DNA of 64,000 nt from Caldimicrobium sp964493015. Lineage in GTDB: Bacteria > Desulfobacterota > Thermodesulfobacteria > Thermodesulfobacteriales > Thermodesulfobacteriaceae. The stretch lies in the NCBI GenBank assembly GCA_964493015.1, contig CAZBLU010000004.1, forward strand, positions 6,089 through 70,088. The letters run 5' to 3'. How positions within the stretch are numbered: position 1 is the stretch's first letter; every line of letters begins with the position of its first letter. Below, in pieces: positions 36,337 through 44,109 of this stretch. The notes beneath the pieces are model-generated. The model searched no databases, was not told where the DNA came from, and worked only from the letters and a program-made list of their open reading frames with translations. The position numbers were made by a program, and so were the translations under genes.

Positions 36337-37299
36337 ATGGAAAAGGTGCTACTTGTAATTCATGGAAGTCCCAAAAGAGAGGCCAATAATTGGGAGCTCT
36401 TTTTGAAGCTTTTATCAGCTTCCCTAAGGAAGTCGGAGGAAGACCTCTCTCTTGCCTACCTCCAATTTGGAAAGCCTACCTTGGAGGAGGCTCTAAGTCA
36501 ACTTTGTAAGGAAAGGCCAAAGAGAATCTTTGTGCACCCTTTTTTCTTAAGTGCTGGTCAACATGTAACCAAGGATATTCCTGAAATATTGGAGAGATTT
36601 AGAAAGGAATATCCTGAAACTGAAATTCTCTATACAGCACCTCTTGGCCTACATGAAAAGCTTGCAGAGATTGTGGTAGAGAGACTTAAGGAGTGTGGAG
36701 TTCGCTCTGCCAAGGAGATAGAAGAGAAAAGTTTTGAAATTATTGAGAGAGAGATAGATCTCTCTCCCTTTACCCCTGAAGAACGCTTGATTATCAAAAG
36801 GGTTATTCATGCAACGGCTGATCCTGAATATCGCTACACCTTAACTTTTCATCCCCAGGCTATCTCTCTTGCCCTCTCTCTGCTGAGAGAGGGAAAGAGT
36901 ATCCTCACGGATGTGGAGATGGTTCGGGCTGGAATTAATAAGAGGTATGGAAAAAATAGAGTTCTTTGTTATCTTTCTGAAGTGGAGGATCCTGGAGAGG
37001 GCACCCGTGCAGAGAAGGCTATTGAGCTTGCCTTGGCGCAAGAAAAGGATATTGGGCTTATTGCCATTGGTAATGCCCCCACAGCCCTGCTAAAGGCTAT
37101 TGAGCTCCTTGAGAAGTATAAAAACCCTTTAGTAGTTATTGGTATGCCTGTTGGCTTTGTAAAGGCACTGGAGGCAAAGTTACTTCTTACTACTAAAAAT
37201 ATACCTCATATTACTAATATAAGCAGAAAGGGGGGCACTCCTGCCTGTGTTGCTGTGGTGAATACCTTACTCAAACTTGCCCATGAAGGCACTTCATGA
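36337..37299 (+). CDS. cbiXC: Fusion of cobaltochelatase CbiX and precorrin-8X methylmutase CbiC
   Basis: A 320-residue two-domain protein. Residues about 1-115 are a short CbiX-type chelatase that inserts cobalt into sirohydrochlorin (VIHGSPKREAN with the metal-ligand His; FVHPFFLSAGQHVTKDIP). Residues about 118-320 are CbiC/CobH, which moves the C11 methyl to C12 to give cobyrinic acid (RVIHATADPEYRYTLTF with catalytic His, then TDVEMVRAGI, and GMPVGFVKALEAK). The fusion joins the first and one of the last ring steps of the anaerobic pathway. It overlaps the cobF-like gene by 4 bases. Confidence 0.92.
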   Translation: MEKVLLVIHGSPKREANNWELFLKLLSASLRKSEEDLSLAYLQFGKPTLEEALSQLCKERPKRIFVHPFFLSAGQHVTKDIPEILERFRKEYPETEILYTAPLGLHEKLAEIVVERLKECGVRSAKEIEEKSFEIIEREIDLSPFTPEERLIIKRVIHATADPEYRYTLTFHPQAISLALSLLREGKSILTDVEMVRAGINKRYGKNRVLCYLSEVEDPGEGTRAEKAIELALAQEKDIGLIAIGNAPTALLKAIELLEKYKNPLVVIGMPVGFVKALEAKLLLTTKNIPHITNISRKGGTPACVAVVNTLLKLAHEGTS

Positions 37300-38042
37300 T
37301 TAAAAAACTTTATCTTATCGGCATTGGCCCTGGAGACTCAAAATATCTCACCTTAGAGGCTTACCAGGTAATCAAGAGATTAGATCTTTTCTTTATACCT
37401 GATAAGAGGGGGAAAAAGGAGGGTTTAACAGAGGCAAGGCTTGCCCTCTTAAAAAAAGTCAAGGGAGAAGAGGCCTTTAAAGTTATTCCTCTTCCCTTTC
37501 CTGAGCGCCCTAAGAGTGTGAACTATGTAGAAAAAGTAAAGGGCTGGAGAAGTGAAAAGGCAAAGATTCTAAAAGATGCGCTCTCTAATTATGAAGAAAG
37601 GGAGGCTGGTTTTCTCATTTGGGGTGATCCTGCTATCTATGACGGCCATATTGAGATAGTAAGAGAGGTAGCTGAGGAAGTCTCCTTAGACTGGGAAGTG
37701 ATCCCAGGGCTATCTGCCTTTCAGGTCCTTGCTGCTAAGGAGAGGATATCTTTGACTCAGCTTGCAACCCCTCTTGCTTTTCATACTCCCAGGACCTTGC
37801 GTAGGCTAAAAGAAATCAGGGAGCCTACAGTGGTTTTCTTAGACAATTATGAAACCTTTCAACTCTTCAAGGAGCAAGATCTTACTATTCACTGGGGTGC
37901 CTATGTAGGCACAGAGGAGGAAGTTTTGCTTAGGGGGGATTTGGGTGAAATTGTTGAGGAAATAAAGAGCCTCAGAAGGAAACTAAAGGAAAAGAAGGGC
38001 TACCTAATGGAGATCTACTTTCTCAAGCCTAAAGAAGCCTAA
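37296..38042 (+). CDS. cobF: CobF-like precorrin C1-methyltransferase
   Basis: A 248-residue SAM-dependent tetrapyrrole methylase with GIGPGD at residues 9-14. Features closer to CobF (precorrin-6A synthase, deacetylating) than to other Cbi methylases are the LDLFFIPDKRG segment and the PERPKSVNYVEKVKGWRSEKA stretch, which matches the CobF signature around its conserved WR. IWGDPAIYDGHIEI and VIPGLSAFQVLAA complete the fold. CobF belongs to the oxygen-dependent route in Pseudomonas, yet the neighbours (cbiX, cbiG, cbiL, cbiF, cbiH) are anaerobic-type. No CbiD is seen. It may supply the C1 methylation here (inference). Confidence 0.8.
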   Translation: MIKKLYLIGIGPGDSKYLTLEAYQVIKRLDLFFIPDKRGKKEGLTEARLALLKKVKGEEAFKVIPLPFPERPKSVNYVEKVKGWRSEKAKILKDALSNYEEREAGFLIWGDPAIYDGHIEIVREVAEEVSLDWEVIPGLSAFQVLAAKERISLTQLATPLAFHTPRTLRRLKEIREPTVVFLDNYETFQLFKEQDLTIHWGAYVGTEEEVLLRGDLGEIVEEIKSLRRKLKEKKGYLMEIYFLKPKEA

Positions 38043-38053
38043 AGATTAGCTTC

Positions 38054-39280
38054 ATGGGCAGACCACATATTTACCTCTTTGGCCTTGGCTTTAAACCCTT
38101 TACTTCTGAAGAGGAGGTCCTTTTAAAGAAAGTTTCTCGTATATATCTCTTTCCTAAAACCTTAGAAATTCTTAAGGAAAACCCCCTCTATAGCTCCCTC
38201 TATGAGGAGATCTCATATAAAATAGAAAAGCTTAAAAACCTTGAGGATTTAAAAGAAATTTTAGCCCGCAATGAAAGGGAGATAGCCCTGCTTGCAAGTG
38301 GTGATCCCCTCTTTTTTGGTCTTGCCGAGACCTTAGTGAGGCTCCTCCCCAAGGAAGATTTCACTATTTACCCAGATCTCTCAACATTACAGATCCTCTC
38401 TGCAAGACTAAAAATCCCTTTTTACAAGATAAAACCCCTCTCCTTTCATGGAAGGCCTCTCGCAAAGGAGGTCTTTTTTCGGGAAGTTCAAGAAAATCCC
38501 TATCTTTTTGTCTTTACTGATCCTAAGAATTCACCCCAACTTATGGCTAAGCTTTTGTTTGAGGCAGGCTTTGAGGGTCTTAGTCTCTATATTGGCGAGA
38601 GATTGGGAACACCTGAGGAAAGAATTTATGGCTATTCTGTTAGAGAGGTTATCTCCTTAGATTTTAAAGAGCCCAATGTGCTCTTGATAGAAAATCCAAA
38701 TTGGGGTTTAAGTCCTATTTTAGGATTAACTACTGAGGAAATTGGCCATAAGAGCGGTCTCATTACCAAAGATGAAGTAAGAGCCATAGTTCTTCACAAG
38801 CTTAGGCCTCCTAAAAGGGGAGTTATTTGGGATATCGGGGCTGGCTCTGGCTCAGTAAGTCTTGAGCTTGCCCGGCTCTCCCGTGATCTAAAGGTTTTTG
38901 CCATTGAGAAGGAACCCTCCCAGCTAAGCCTTCTTTGGGAGAATAAAAGTAAATTTAATCTTCCTAATCTGGAGATAGTGGCAGGAGAGGCTCCCTTTGT
39001 TCTTAGTGAGCTTCCTAAGCCTCAAAGGGTCTTTCTGGGAGGAAGTGGAGGAAGATTAGAAGAAATCTTTGAATTTTTAAAGGGGATCCCTGAGCTTGAG
39101 ATAATTGTAGCCACCTTTGTGCTTATGAAAAACTTAGAGGTAGCAAGAACTATCCTTGAAAGAGAGTATTCTATATCAATCTCTCAAATTCAGGTCAATA
39201 CAACTAAAGCTCTTGGTGCAGATTTCTATTTAAAAGCAGAAAATCCAGTTTTTATCTTACAAGCTAAACGCTTAAGATAA
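38054..39280 (+). CDS. cbiET: Fused CbiE-CbiT precorrin methyltransferase/decarboxylase (CobL type)
   Basis: A 408-residue fusion. The N-terminal CbiE domain (about 1-205; LFGLGFKPFTSEEE, LLASGDPLFFGLAE) methylates C5. The C-terminal CbiT domain (about 215-408; GLITKDEVRAIVLHKLRPPKRGVIWD, then the SAM loop DIGAGSGSVSLELA at about residue 260 and FLGGSGG) methylates C15 and decarboxylates C12. The fused form is CobL-like. It starts 11 bases after the cobF-like gene and is the last gene of this operon. The next 387 bases lack a strong gene. Confidence 0.92.
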   Translation: MGRPHIYLFGLGFKPFTSEEEVLLKKVSRIYLFPKTLEILKENPLYSSLYEEISYKIEKLKNLEDLKEILARNEREIALLASGDPLFFGLAETLVRLLPKEDFTIYPDLSTLQILSARLKIPFYKIKPLSFHGRPLAKEVFFREVQENPYLFVFTDPKNSPQLMAKLLFEAGFEGLSLYIGERLGTPEERIYGYSVREVISLDFKEPNVLLIENPNWGLSPILGLTTEEIGHKSGLITKDEVRAIVLHKLRPPKRGVIWDIGAGSGSVSLELARLSRDLKVFAIEKEPSQLSLLWENKSKFNLPNLEIVAGEAPFVLSELPKPQRVFLGGSGGRLEEIFEFLKGIPELEIIVATFVLMKNLEVARTILEREYSISISQIQVNTTKALGADFYLKAENPVFILQAKRLR

Positions 39281-39425
39281 GAATATTTATTAGAAAAATT
39301 TTTAGGCCTTCAACATCATATTTGGGCATAAAGCTCATCCTCTTGTTTTTTAGAATAAGTCTATTTACTATAGTTTCAATAGCTCTTTCTGAGAGATCTT
39401 CTAAGTAATCAGTTAGTAAGTCCAT
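39264..39425 (-). CDS. Possible short ORF, function unknown
   Basis: A 53-residue reading frame starting MDLLTDYLEDLSERAIETIV reads like a natural helical protein, with acidic and aliphatic patterning that extends upstream of the ATG for about 15 codons (SLTRERYSSLIVKD) before a stop. It overlaps the cbiET end by 17 bases on the opposite strand, and I see no convincing ribosome-binding site. It could be the remnant of a longer gene. I do not recognise the family. The rest of 39281-39667 holds the flagellin promoter and otherwise nothing I can identify. Confidence 0.3.
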   Translation of the reverse strand: MDLLTDYLEDLSERAIETIVNRLILKNKRMSFMPKYDVEGLKIFLINILILSV

Positions 39426-39597
39426 ATCCTTAACGATTAGCGAAGAGTATCTTTCTCTGGTTAACGATCTTTAATTGAGCCTCAATAGGGAGAAGTGCAA
39501 GGGCACAATGTCACAGGAATAAGATAACACACTTTGGAGTTCATTAACTCTAAAAGAGTAAAGCCTTTACCTTTCAGAAGACCTTAAGCTTTATGGC

Positions 39598-39624
39598 TAA
39601 AGTTTTTAAAGGAGCTTCCGATAA
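39598..39624 (+). promoter_or_regulatory. Sigma-28 (FliA) promoter of flagellin
   Basis: TAAAGTTT (39598-39605), exactly 11 bases, then TCCGATAA (39617-39624). This matches the sigma-28 consensus TAAAGTTT-N11-GCCGATAA except for one base. The flagellin ATG follows 43 bases later with AAGGAGG just before it. The flaG gene has the same -10 octamer. Confidence 0.85.
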
Positions 39625-39667
39625 ATATATACAAAAGAAAAAGAAAAAAACTTAAGGAGGTGCAGCC

Positions 39668-41149
39668 ATGGCAGTCAAAATTAATTTTAACGAAGCAGCA
39701 GCCCAAACTCATACGGCGCTCATTCGTAATGAGCGTGCTATGAACAAGAGCCTGCTTAGAATGTCCACGGGTATGAGAATTCTTAATGCGGCAGATGACT
39801 CTGCTGGTCTATTCATTGCTGACATGCTTGGAACTGTTGCTAAAGCCTATGACCAAGGAAACAGAAATATCCAGACAGGTATTTCAGCCCTTCAGATTGC
39901 TGAGGCTTCAGCAGCTCAGATTTTTGACAAACTTCAGGAGATCTATGTAAGGGCCCAGAACGCAGCTAACGACATCAATGACCCAATAGCTCGTCAGGCC
40001 TTGCAACAGGAGATAAGAAATTTCGTAGAGGCTATTCAGAAGATCGGTACTGATACAGAATATAACGGTATCAAGTTATTAGATGGAACTTATAAAGACA
40101 AATATATCCACTATGGTGCCAGACTTGAACAAACTGTCTATATAAGTATCTCTGATGTTCGTGCACAAAATCTTGGAGCGCACATAACTTTACTTCCAGG
40201 AAGTGTCGGTTCTGCAACAGGGGCTCTTCCTTCAAATACTAACTATGTATCGTCAAGTAATGTGACAGCAAGTGTTGGAGGAAGAGTTATAAATGCAACT
40301 ATTCAAAATGGCACTAATTATATTTATGATGCTGGTTATGTGGCAGAACAGATAAATAGAAACTTGGGAGATATTGGTTTTGTAGCTAAAGCTGTTAATA
40401 TAAGTATAGGAAATAAGTATACGGCATTAGCAGACATTTCAACCTCTGCCACGGTCACCTTCTTTGTAGGTGATAAATCTTTTAATTTTACTGCAGATAC
40501 TACAATAACCTTAGATCAGCTTGTAGAAAAAATTAATCGTGCTGCAGCTACAGCTCAAGCTGATCTGTCTGCAAGTGTAAGTGATGGAAGACTTGTCTTA
40601 ACCTCTTCAAAAGGGTATACTATAGGTGTTCAAGTTGCTTTGTCTGGAACAACCGCTGGCACGATAAATCTTGATCAATTAATTCAAAGTGCATCCTCAC
40701 AAACCAGTACTACAGCGCATGCTATTAAGGTGGGAAGGCTTTATATTGCAAATGATAGAGACTTCAAGATAAGCGGATTGAGTGCTACGCAGTTTGGAAC
40801 TGCCGAAATTGGAAGTAATACTAATTCCGAGTTTAAAAATCTTTACTCTATAGATGTTACTACGAATATAGGAGCAGAAGTTGCTCTCCTTACTACGCAA
40901 ATTGCTCAGAGAACAGTTGATTCAGTTCGTGCTCAAATTGGTGCTACTATGAATAACCTCCAGTCCATCTTTGATTCCCAGAAGGTTGCCTATGACAACA
41001 CCAAAGAGGCAGAATCTGTAATTAGAAATACTGACTATGCCAAGGAAATGGCTGATTTTACTACCTACCAGATCCGCATGCAGGCAACTATTGCTATGCT
41101 TGCCCAAGCCAACACCCTTCCTCAGCTTGTCCTACAACTAATGAGGTAA
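39668..41149 (+). CDS. fliC: Flagellin
   Basis: Filament subunit, 493 residues, exported by the flagellar type III system. The conserved N-terminal D0/D1 helices (LLRMSTGMRILNAADDSAGL, GISALQIAEASAAQI) and C-terminal helix (VRAQIGATMNNLQSIFD, ending LPQLVLQLMR) are typical. The middle, about 165-400, is a variable Ser/Thr/Asn-rich region with a hook_IN-like segment (FFVGDKSFNFTADTTITLDQL). A sigma-28 promoter and a strong AAGGAGG precede it, and a strong terminator follows. Downstream glycosyltransferase/methyltransferase genes may modify it. Confidence 0.96.
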   Translation: MAVKINFNEAAAQTHTALIRNERAMNKSLLRMSTGMRILNAADDSAGLFIADMLGTVAKAYDQGNRNIQTGISALQIAEASAAQIFDKLQEIYVRAQNAANDINDPIARQALQQEIRNFVEAIQKIGTDTEYNGIKLLDGTYKDKYIHYGARLEQTVYISISDVRAQNLGAHITLLPGSVGSATGALPSNTNYVSSSNVTASVGGRVINATIQNGTNYIYDAGYVAEQINRNLGDIGFVAKAVNISIGNKYTALADISTSATVTFFVGDKSFNFTADTTITLDQLVEKINRAAATAQADLSASVSDGRLVLTSSKGYTIGVQVALSGTTAGTINLDQLIQSASSQTSTTAHAIKVGRLYIANDRDFKISGLSATQFGTAEIGSNTNSEFKNLYSIDVTTNIGAEVALLTTQIAQRTVDSVRAQIGATMNNLQSIFDSQKVAYDNTKEAESVIRNTDYAKEMADFTTYQIRMQATIAMLAQANTLPQLVLQLMR

Positions 41150-41172
41150 TATAGTTCCTTTAAGCCTCTAAG

Positions 41173-41212
41173 AAAGGGTCCCTTGGGTCCAACCCCTAAG
41201 GGACCCTTTTTT
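41173..41212. terminator. Strong bidirectional terminator between flagellin and methyltransferase genes
   Basis: AAAGGGTCCCTT (41173-41184) pairs perfectly with AAGGGACCCTTT (41198-41209), with a 13-base loop and a run of six T. The convergent methyltransferase gene ends at 41225, and the other strand also presents A/T-rich ends, so it can serve both genes. Confidence 0.88.
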
Positions 41213-41224
41213 ATCTTTTTGGCT

Positions 41225-41878
41225 TTATCTCCTATCATCCCTCCACATAATATCCACGGCTGAAATGGCAATAGCCTCCCTTAAAATTTTTTCCCAATTT
41301 AAGCCACTTTTTCCCTTAACCCCTATGGCAAATTGGAAATTCCCAAGAAGTCTTGCATTCACATAGAGGGGATTTAGCTGACTAAGGATGATTTGGGCTA
41401 CCATGTTGCCCGGCAAATTTAACACCTGATTATTCTCTAAATGAATGGAGACACCTTTAGGGGTAATTCCCTCAAGGACTGTCCCTGTCAGCAAGGGCTC
41501 TGTGAAAATAACTACCTCTTCAAATCCAGCTAATTTGAGCCCATAAAAGAGGGTCCATGGTTTGAAGCGATTCAGATGATGGGGAGGATAATCATTATGC
41601 CACCACTTGTATTTTTGATGACCCTTAGCTAAATTTTCAAACTTAAAATAGGGTGGGCAGCTAAGGATGACAAAACCTTTCTCCTCTAATAAATCATAAA
41701 TACCTTTCAAAAATTTTAAAGGCTCCTCTACATGCTCAATCACCTCAAAGGCGGTAATTACTTTGTAAGGTCCTTTAAACTCTTGAGGCAACTCCTCAAA
41801 GGTTAGTGCTTTAGCTATTTTTAAACCATACTTTTTCTTTCCAAGTTCAACGGCTGTCTTACTTGCCTCCATACCATA
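41225..41878 (-). CDS. SAM-dependent methyltransferase, N-terminus lost in assembly gap
   Basis: The visible part starts at the gap edge, with GMEASKTAVELGKKKYGL (the acidic-loop motif after the glycine-rich SAM loop, which is missing). It continues through ITAFEVIEHVEEPLKFL and GFVILSCPPYFKFENL, the typical class I Methyltransf_23 post-motifs. A C-terminal region of about 100 residues follows. The preceding gene ends at the other side of the gap with CPLCQYSGTFNLFEVINQHR, which resembles the zinc-finger start of such methyltransferases. The two may therefore be one fused glycan-modifying protein. The ATG at 41872 is not the real start. Confidence 0.8.
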   Translation of the reverse strand, partial: YGMEASKTAVELGKKKYGLKIAKALTFEELPQEFKGPYKVITAFEVIEHVEEPLKFLKGIYDLLEEKGFVILSCPPYFKFENLAKGHQKYKWWHNDYPPHHLNRFKPWTLFYGLKLAGFEEVVIFTEPLLTGTVLEGITPKGVSIHLENNQVLNLPGNMVAQIILSQLNPLYVNARLLGNFQFAIGVKGKSGLNWEKILREAIAISAVDIMWRDDRR

Positions 41879-41978
41879 NNNNNNNNNNNNNNNNNNNNNN
41901 NNNNNNNNNNNNNNNNNNNNNNNNNNNNNNNNNNNNNNNNNNNNNNNNNNNNNNNNNNNNNNNNNNNNNNNNNNNNNN
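41879..41978. other. Assembly gap of 100 N
   Basis: Exactly 100 undetermined bases, the conventional filler for a gap of unknown length. It interrupts coding sequence on the minus strand, between the GT9 end and the methyltransferase SAM loop. Confidence 0.99.
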
Positions 41979-43172
41979 TCTATGCTGATTTATTACCTCA
42001 AAGAGATTAAATGTGCCAGAATATTGACAGAGGGGACAATTTTTTGGCTTGGGATAGTCCCTTTCACAGGCAAGCTCTGCGTCCTTTAGAGCAAGATAGA
42101 CAACCTCTGAAGGGATGCTTTCAAGACAGGGGCTATAAAATTTCCCTTCAAGTTTAGCTTCTGGACAGGGCTCGCTTAAAGCGTGTATTCCACAGGGAGC
42201 TTTACAGGTTTTTCCCGTGTAGCTTGGTCTTAGGGGTATAACTGTAGGGTATGTCTCTGAGCGTAGAGAAGGCTCAATGGGTCCACTAAGGAGAACTGTA
42301 GGTTTCTTTAGCCCCCCTGCAATATGGAGAGTGGCTGTATCAGCGGTGATTACTGCTGAAGAGAGATAAACGGCTGCTATGAGATATCTTATATCCTTCA
42401 TTAAATAAGAAAGATTAGCAGCCCTTATCCCATACACCTCAAGGGCAACCTCAACTGTTATATCCTCCTCTGGAAGACTACAGATTACAGGCACATACTC
42501 CTCCCAGACCTTTTCCTCAATCTCTTTGATAAGTTTTGGGGGAAGCGTGCGATGGATAGAGGAGGCAAGATAATGGAAAAGCAGAATCTTATCTTTGCCT
42601 GACAATTTTTTGACTTCTTCAAAATAGGGCTTTAGCTCTACTAAAACAGCTTGGTCCACATATATGTCAGGAGTTTCATCCTCAGCAAAGTAGAGCTTAA
42701 ATTTCCAGAGAAACCATTTAACCATGTTGAGATAATCAAAGCCAGGGGTATTCACCATCTCTACTGCCTTAATCATGTAATTTGCTTTGACTACCTCTTT
42801 TACAGGAGTAGGATGGGGAAGGAGTTTATCAATGTAGGGGAGATTTTCAAGCACTGGCCTTGCCCTACCAGAGACCGCAACCCAAAGCCTACACTCTGGA
42901 TAGCGCCTCTTTATCTCCCTTAGAGCGACAGTTGAGCAGAGCACATCTCCAATTGCCCCTTGCATAAACACAAAGAGGGTTTTTCCATTTAAGGGTTCTC
43001 CATCATAAAAGGGAGGAAGGGCTGAAGAGGTCTCCATAAAGGCTTGCTTGACTTGAGGGGGAAGTAATTCAAAGACATCATTGGCAAAGAGAAGCTTGTT
43101 TCCAGGTTTTAAATCAAAATGATAACCATTAAAGTCAAAGGACACAACTGCTCGTGCCTCCACAGTTTTCAT
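41979..43172 (-). CDS. Heptosyltransferase-like (GT9) protein, 3' end in assembly gap
   Basis: Glycosyltransferase family 9-like protein. An N-terminal extension of about 80 residues precedes FVFMQGAIGDVLCSTVALREIKRRYP. The C-terminal nucleotide-sugar half has SAVITADTATLHIAGGLKKPTVLLSGP, the GT9 hallmark. A Cys-rich stretch (CKAPCGIHALSEPCPEAKLEG) follows, as in related flagellar or S-layer glycan enzymes. The last visible residues look like the zinc-binding start of a methyltransferase. I use the ATG at 43172 because AAGGAGG lies just before it; an upstream in-frame ATG at 43208 has none. Likely to decorate flagellin, encoded 2 kb away (inference). Confidence 0.8.
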
Positions 43173-43377
43173 AGCTCTCTCCTCCTTAGGTTTTATCTTA
43201 GAGATCATTATTCAAATTCTATTCCTGTATTGGATATGATAAAATTAGGCAATAGCTGCAAAGATTACAGGTTTCCGTAAACATCATGCTGTAGCCTACA
43301 AAAGATATCAAATAAAGAGGCTCTCTCATTGTTTTTTGGTTAGAAGGTGGTAGATTAAGGTTTATAAAAAACTTTTA

Positions 43378-44103
43378 ATGGAGAGGCTTATGCTTGAGCC
43401 TATCAAAGCCTTTAAGAAGCCTGTCTTGCTTGAGGTAGAAAAACACCTTGGCTTAGGTGTAAAAAGGCCAGAGAACTATGCCTTTGCCCAAGAGGTTGAG
43501 GTTGTGCCCCTTACCTTTTCAGAGCTACTTCCCATCTCTATGTATTACCCAGTAGTGTTTGGTATCGCAGAGGGAAAAATCATATATCCCTTTGCTGTAT
43601 TGGGGTTTAGGGGCAAAAACATTTACTTAAATGAGGAGGGGCATTTCAAAGTCCCCGAGATTCCTAAGATTATAAAACATTATCCCTTTGGGGTAATCCG
43701 TGAGACAGAAGAGAACAGGGAAGACTGGTTGATTTTGATAGATGAAGCGTGTCTGAGTGAAGATGCTGAGGAAAAGCTCTTTGAAGCCAATGGAGAGGAA
43801 AGTGAGTTTATGAAAAAAATAAAGGAAGAGCTTACAGAACTTGCTCTTGACTTTGCAAAGGCCTATCAATATGCCCAAGAATTAGCTGATTTGAGGCTGC
43901 TTAAGCTTCTTCCAGAATTTGTGGTCAACACGAAGTTAGGCATTCATCGTTTTAAAAATATCCTTATTGGTGACGCTGAGGCTTTAAAAAATATCTCTCC
44001 TGAGCGACTTTACTATCTTAACACTTCTGGCTATTTACCAATTCTTTATTCTATCTATCTTAGCGTAAGAAATTTTGTCCTCTTTGATTTCCTGATTTGC
44101 TAA
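43378..44103 (+). CDS. SapC-family protein
   Basis: A 241-residue protein matching the SapC family, named after an S-layer-linked gene: VVPLTFSELLPISMYYPVVFG near residue 45, YPFGVIRE, and an LIDEACLSEDAEEKLFEANGE stretch. The molecular role of the family is not known; genes often neighbour surface glycan or S-layer genes, as here. A GGAGAGG inside the first codons would also serve an ATG at 43390, so the start may be 12 bases later. It lies 6 bases before topA, so it may be the first gene of the topA-cbiL operon. The preceding 205-base gap 43173-43377 holds only divergent promoter space. Confidence 0.75.
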   Translation: MERLMLEPIKAFKKPVLLEVEKHLGLGVKRPENYAFAQEVEVVPLTFSELLPISMYYPVVFGIAEGKIIYPFAVLGFRGKNIYLNEEGHFKVPEIPKIIKHYPFGVIRETEENREDWLILIDEACLSEDAEEKLFEANGEESEFMKKIKEELTELALDFAKAYQYAQELADLRLLKLLPEFVVNTKLGIHRFKNILIGDAEALKNISPERLYYLNTSGYLPILYSIYLSVRNFVLFDFLIC

Positions 44104-44109
44104 GCCTTT

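Noticed and set aside
39281..39597. tRNA or structured RNA gene in the gap before flagellin
   Set aside because: No cloverleaf, no CCA-type end and no strong stem found by eye.
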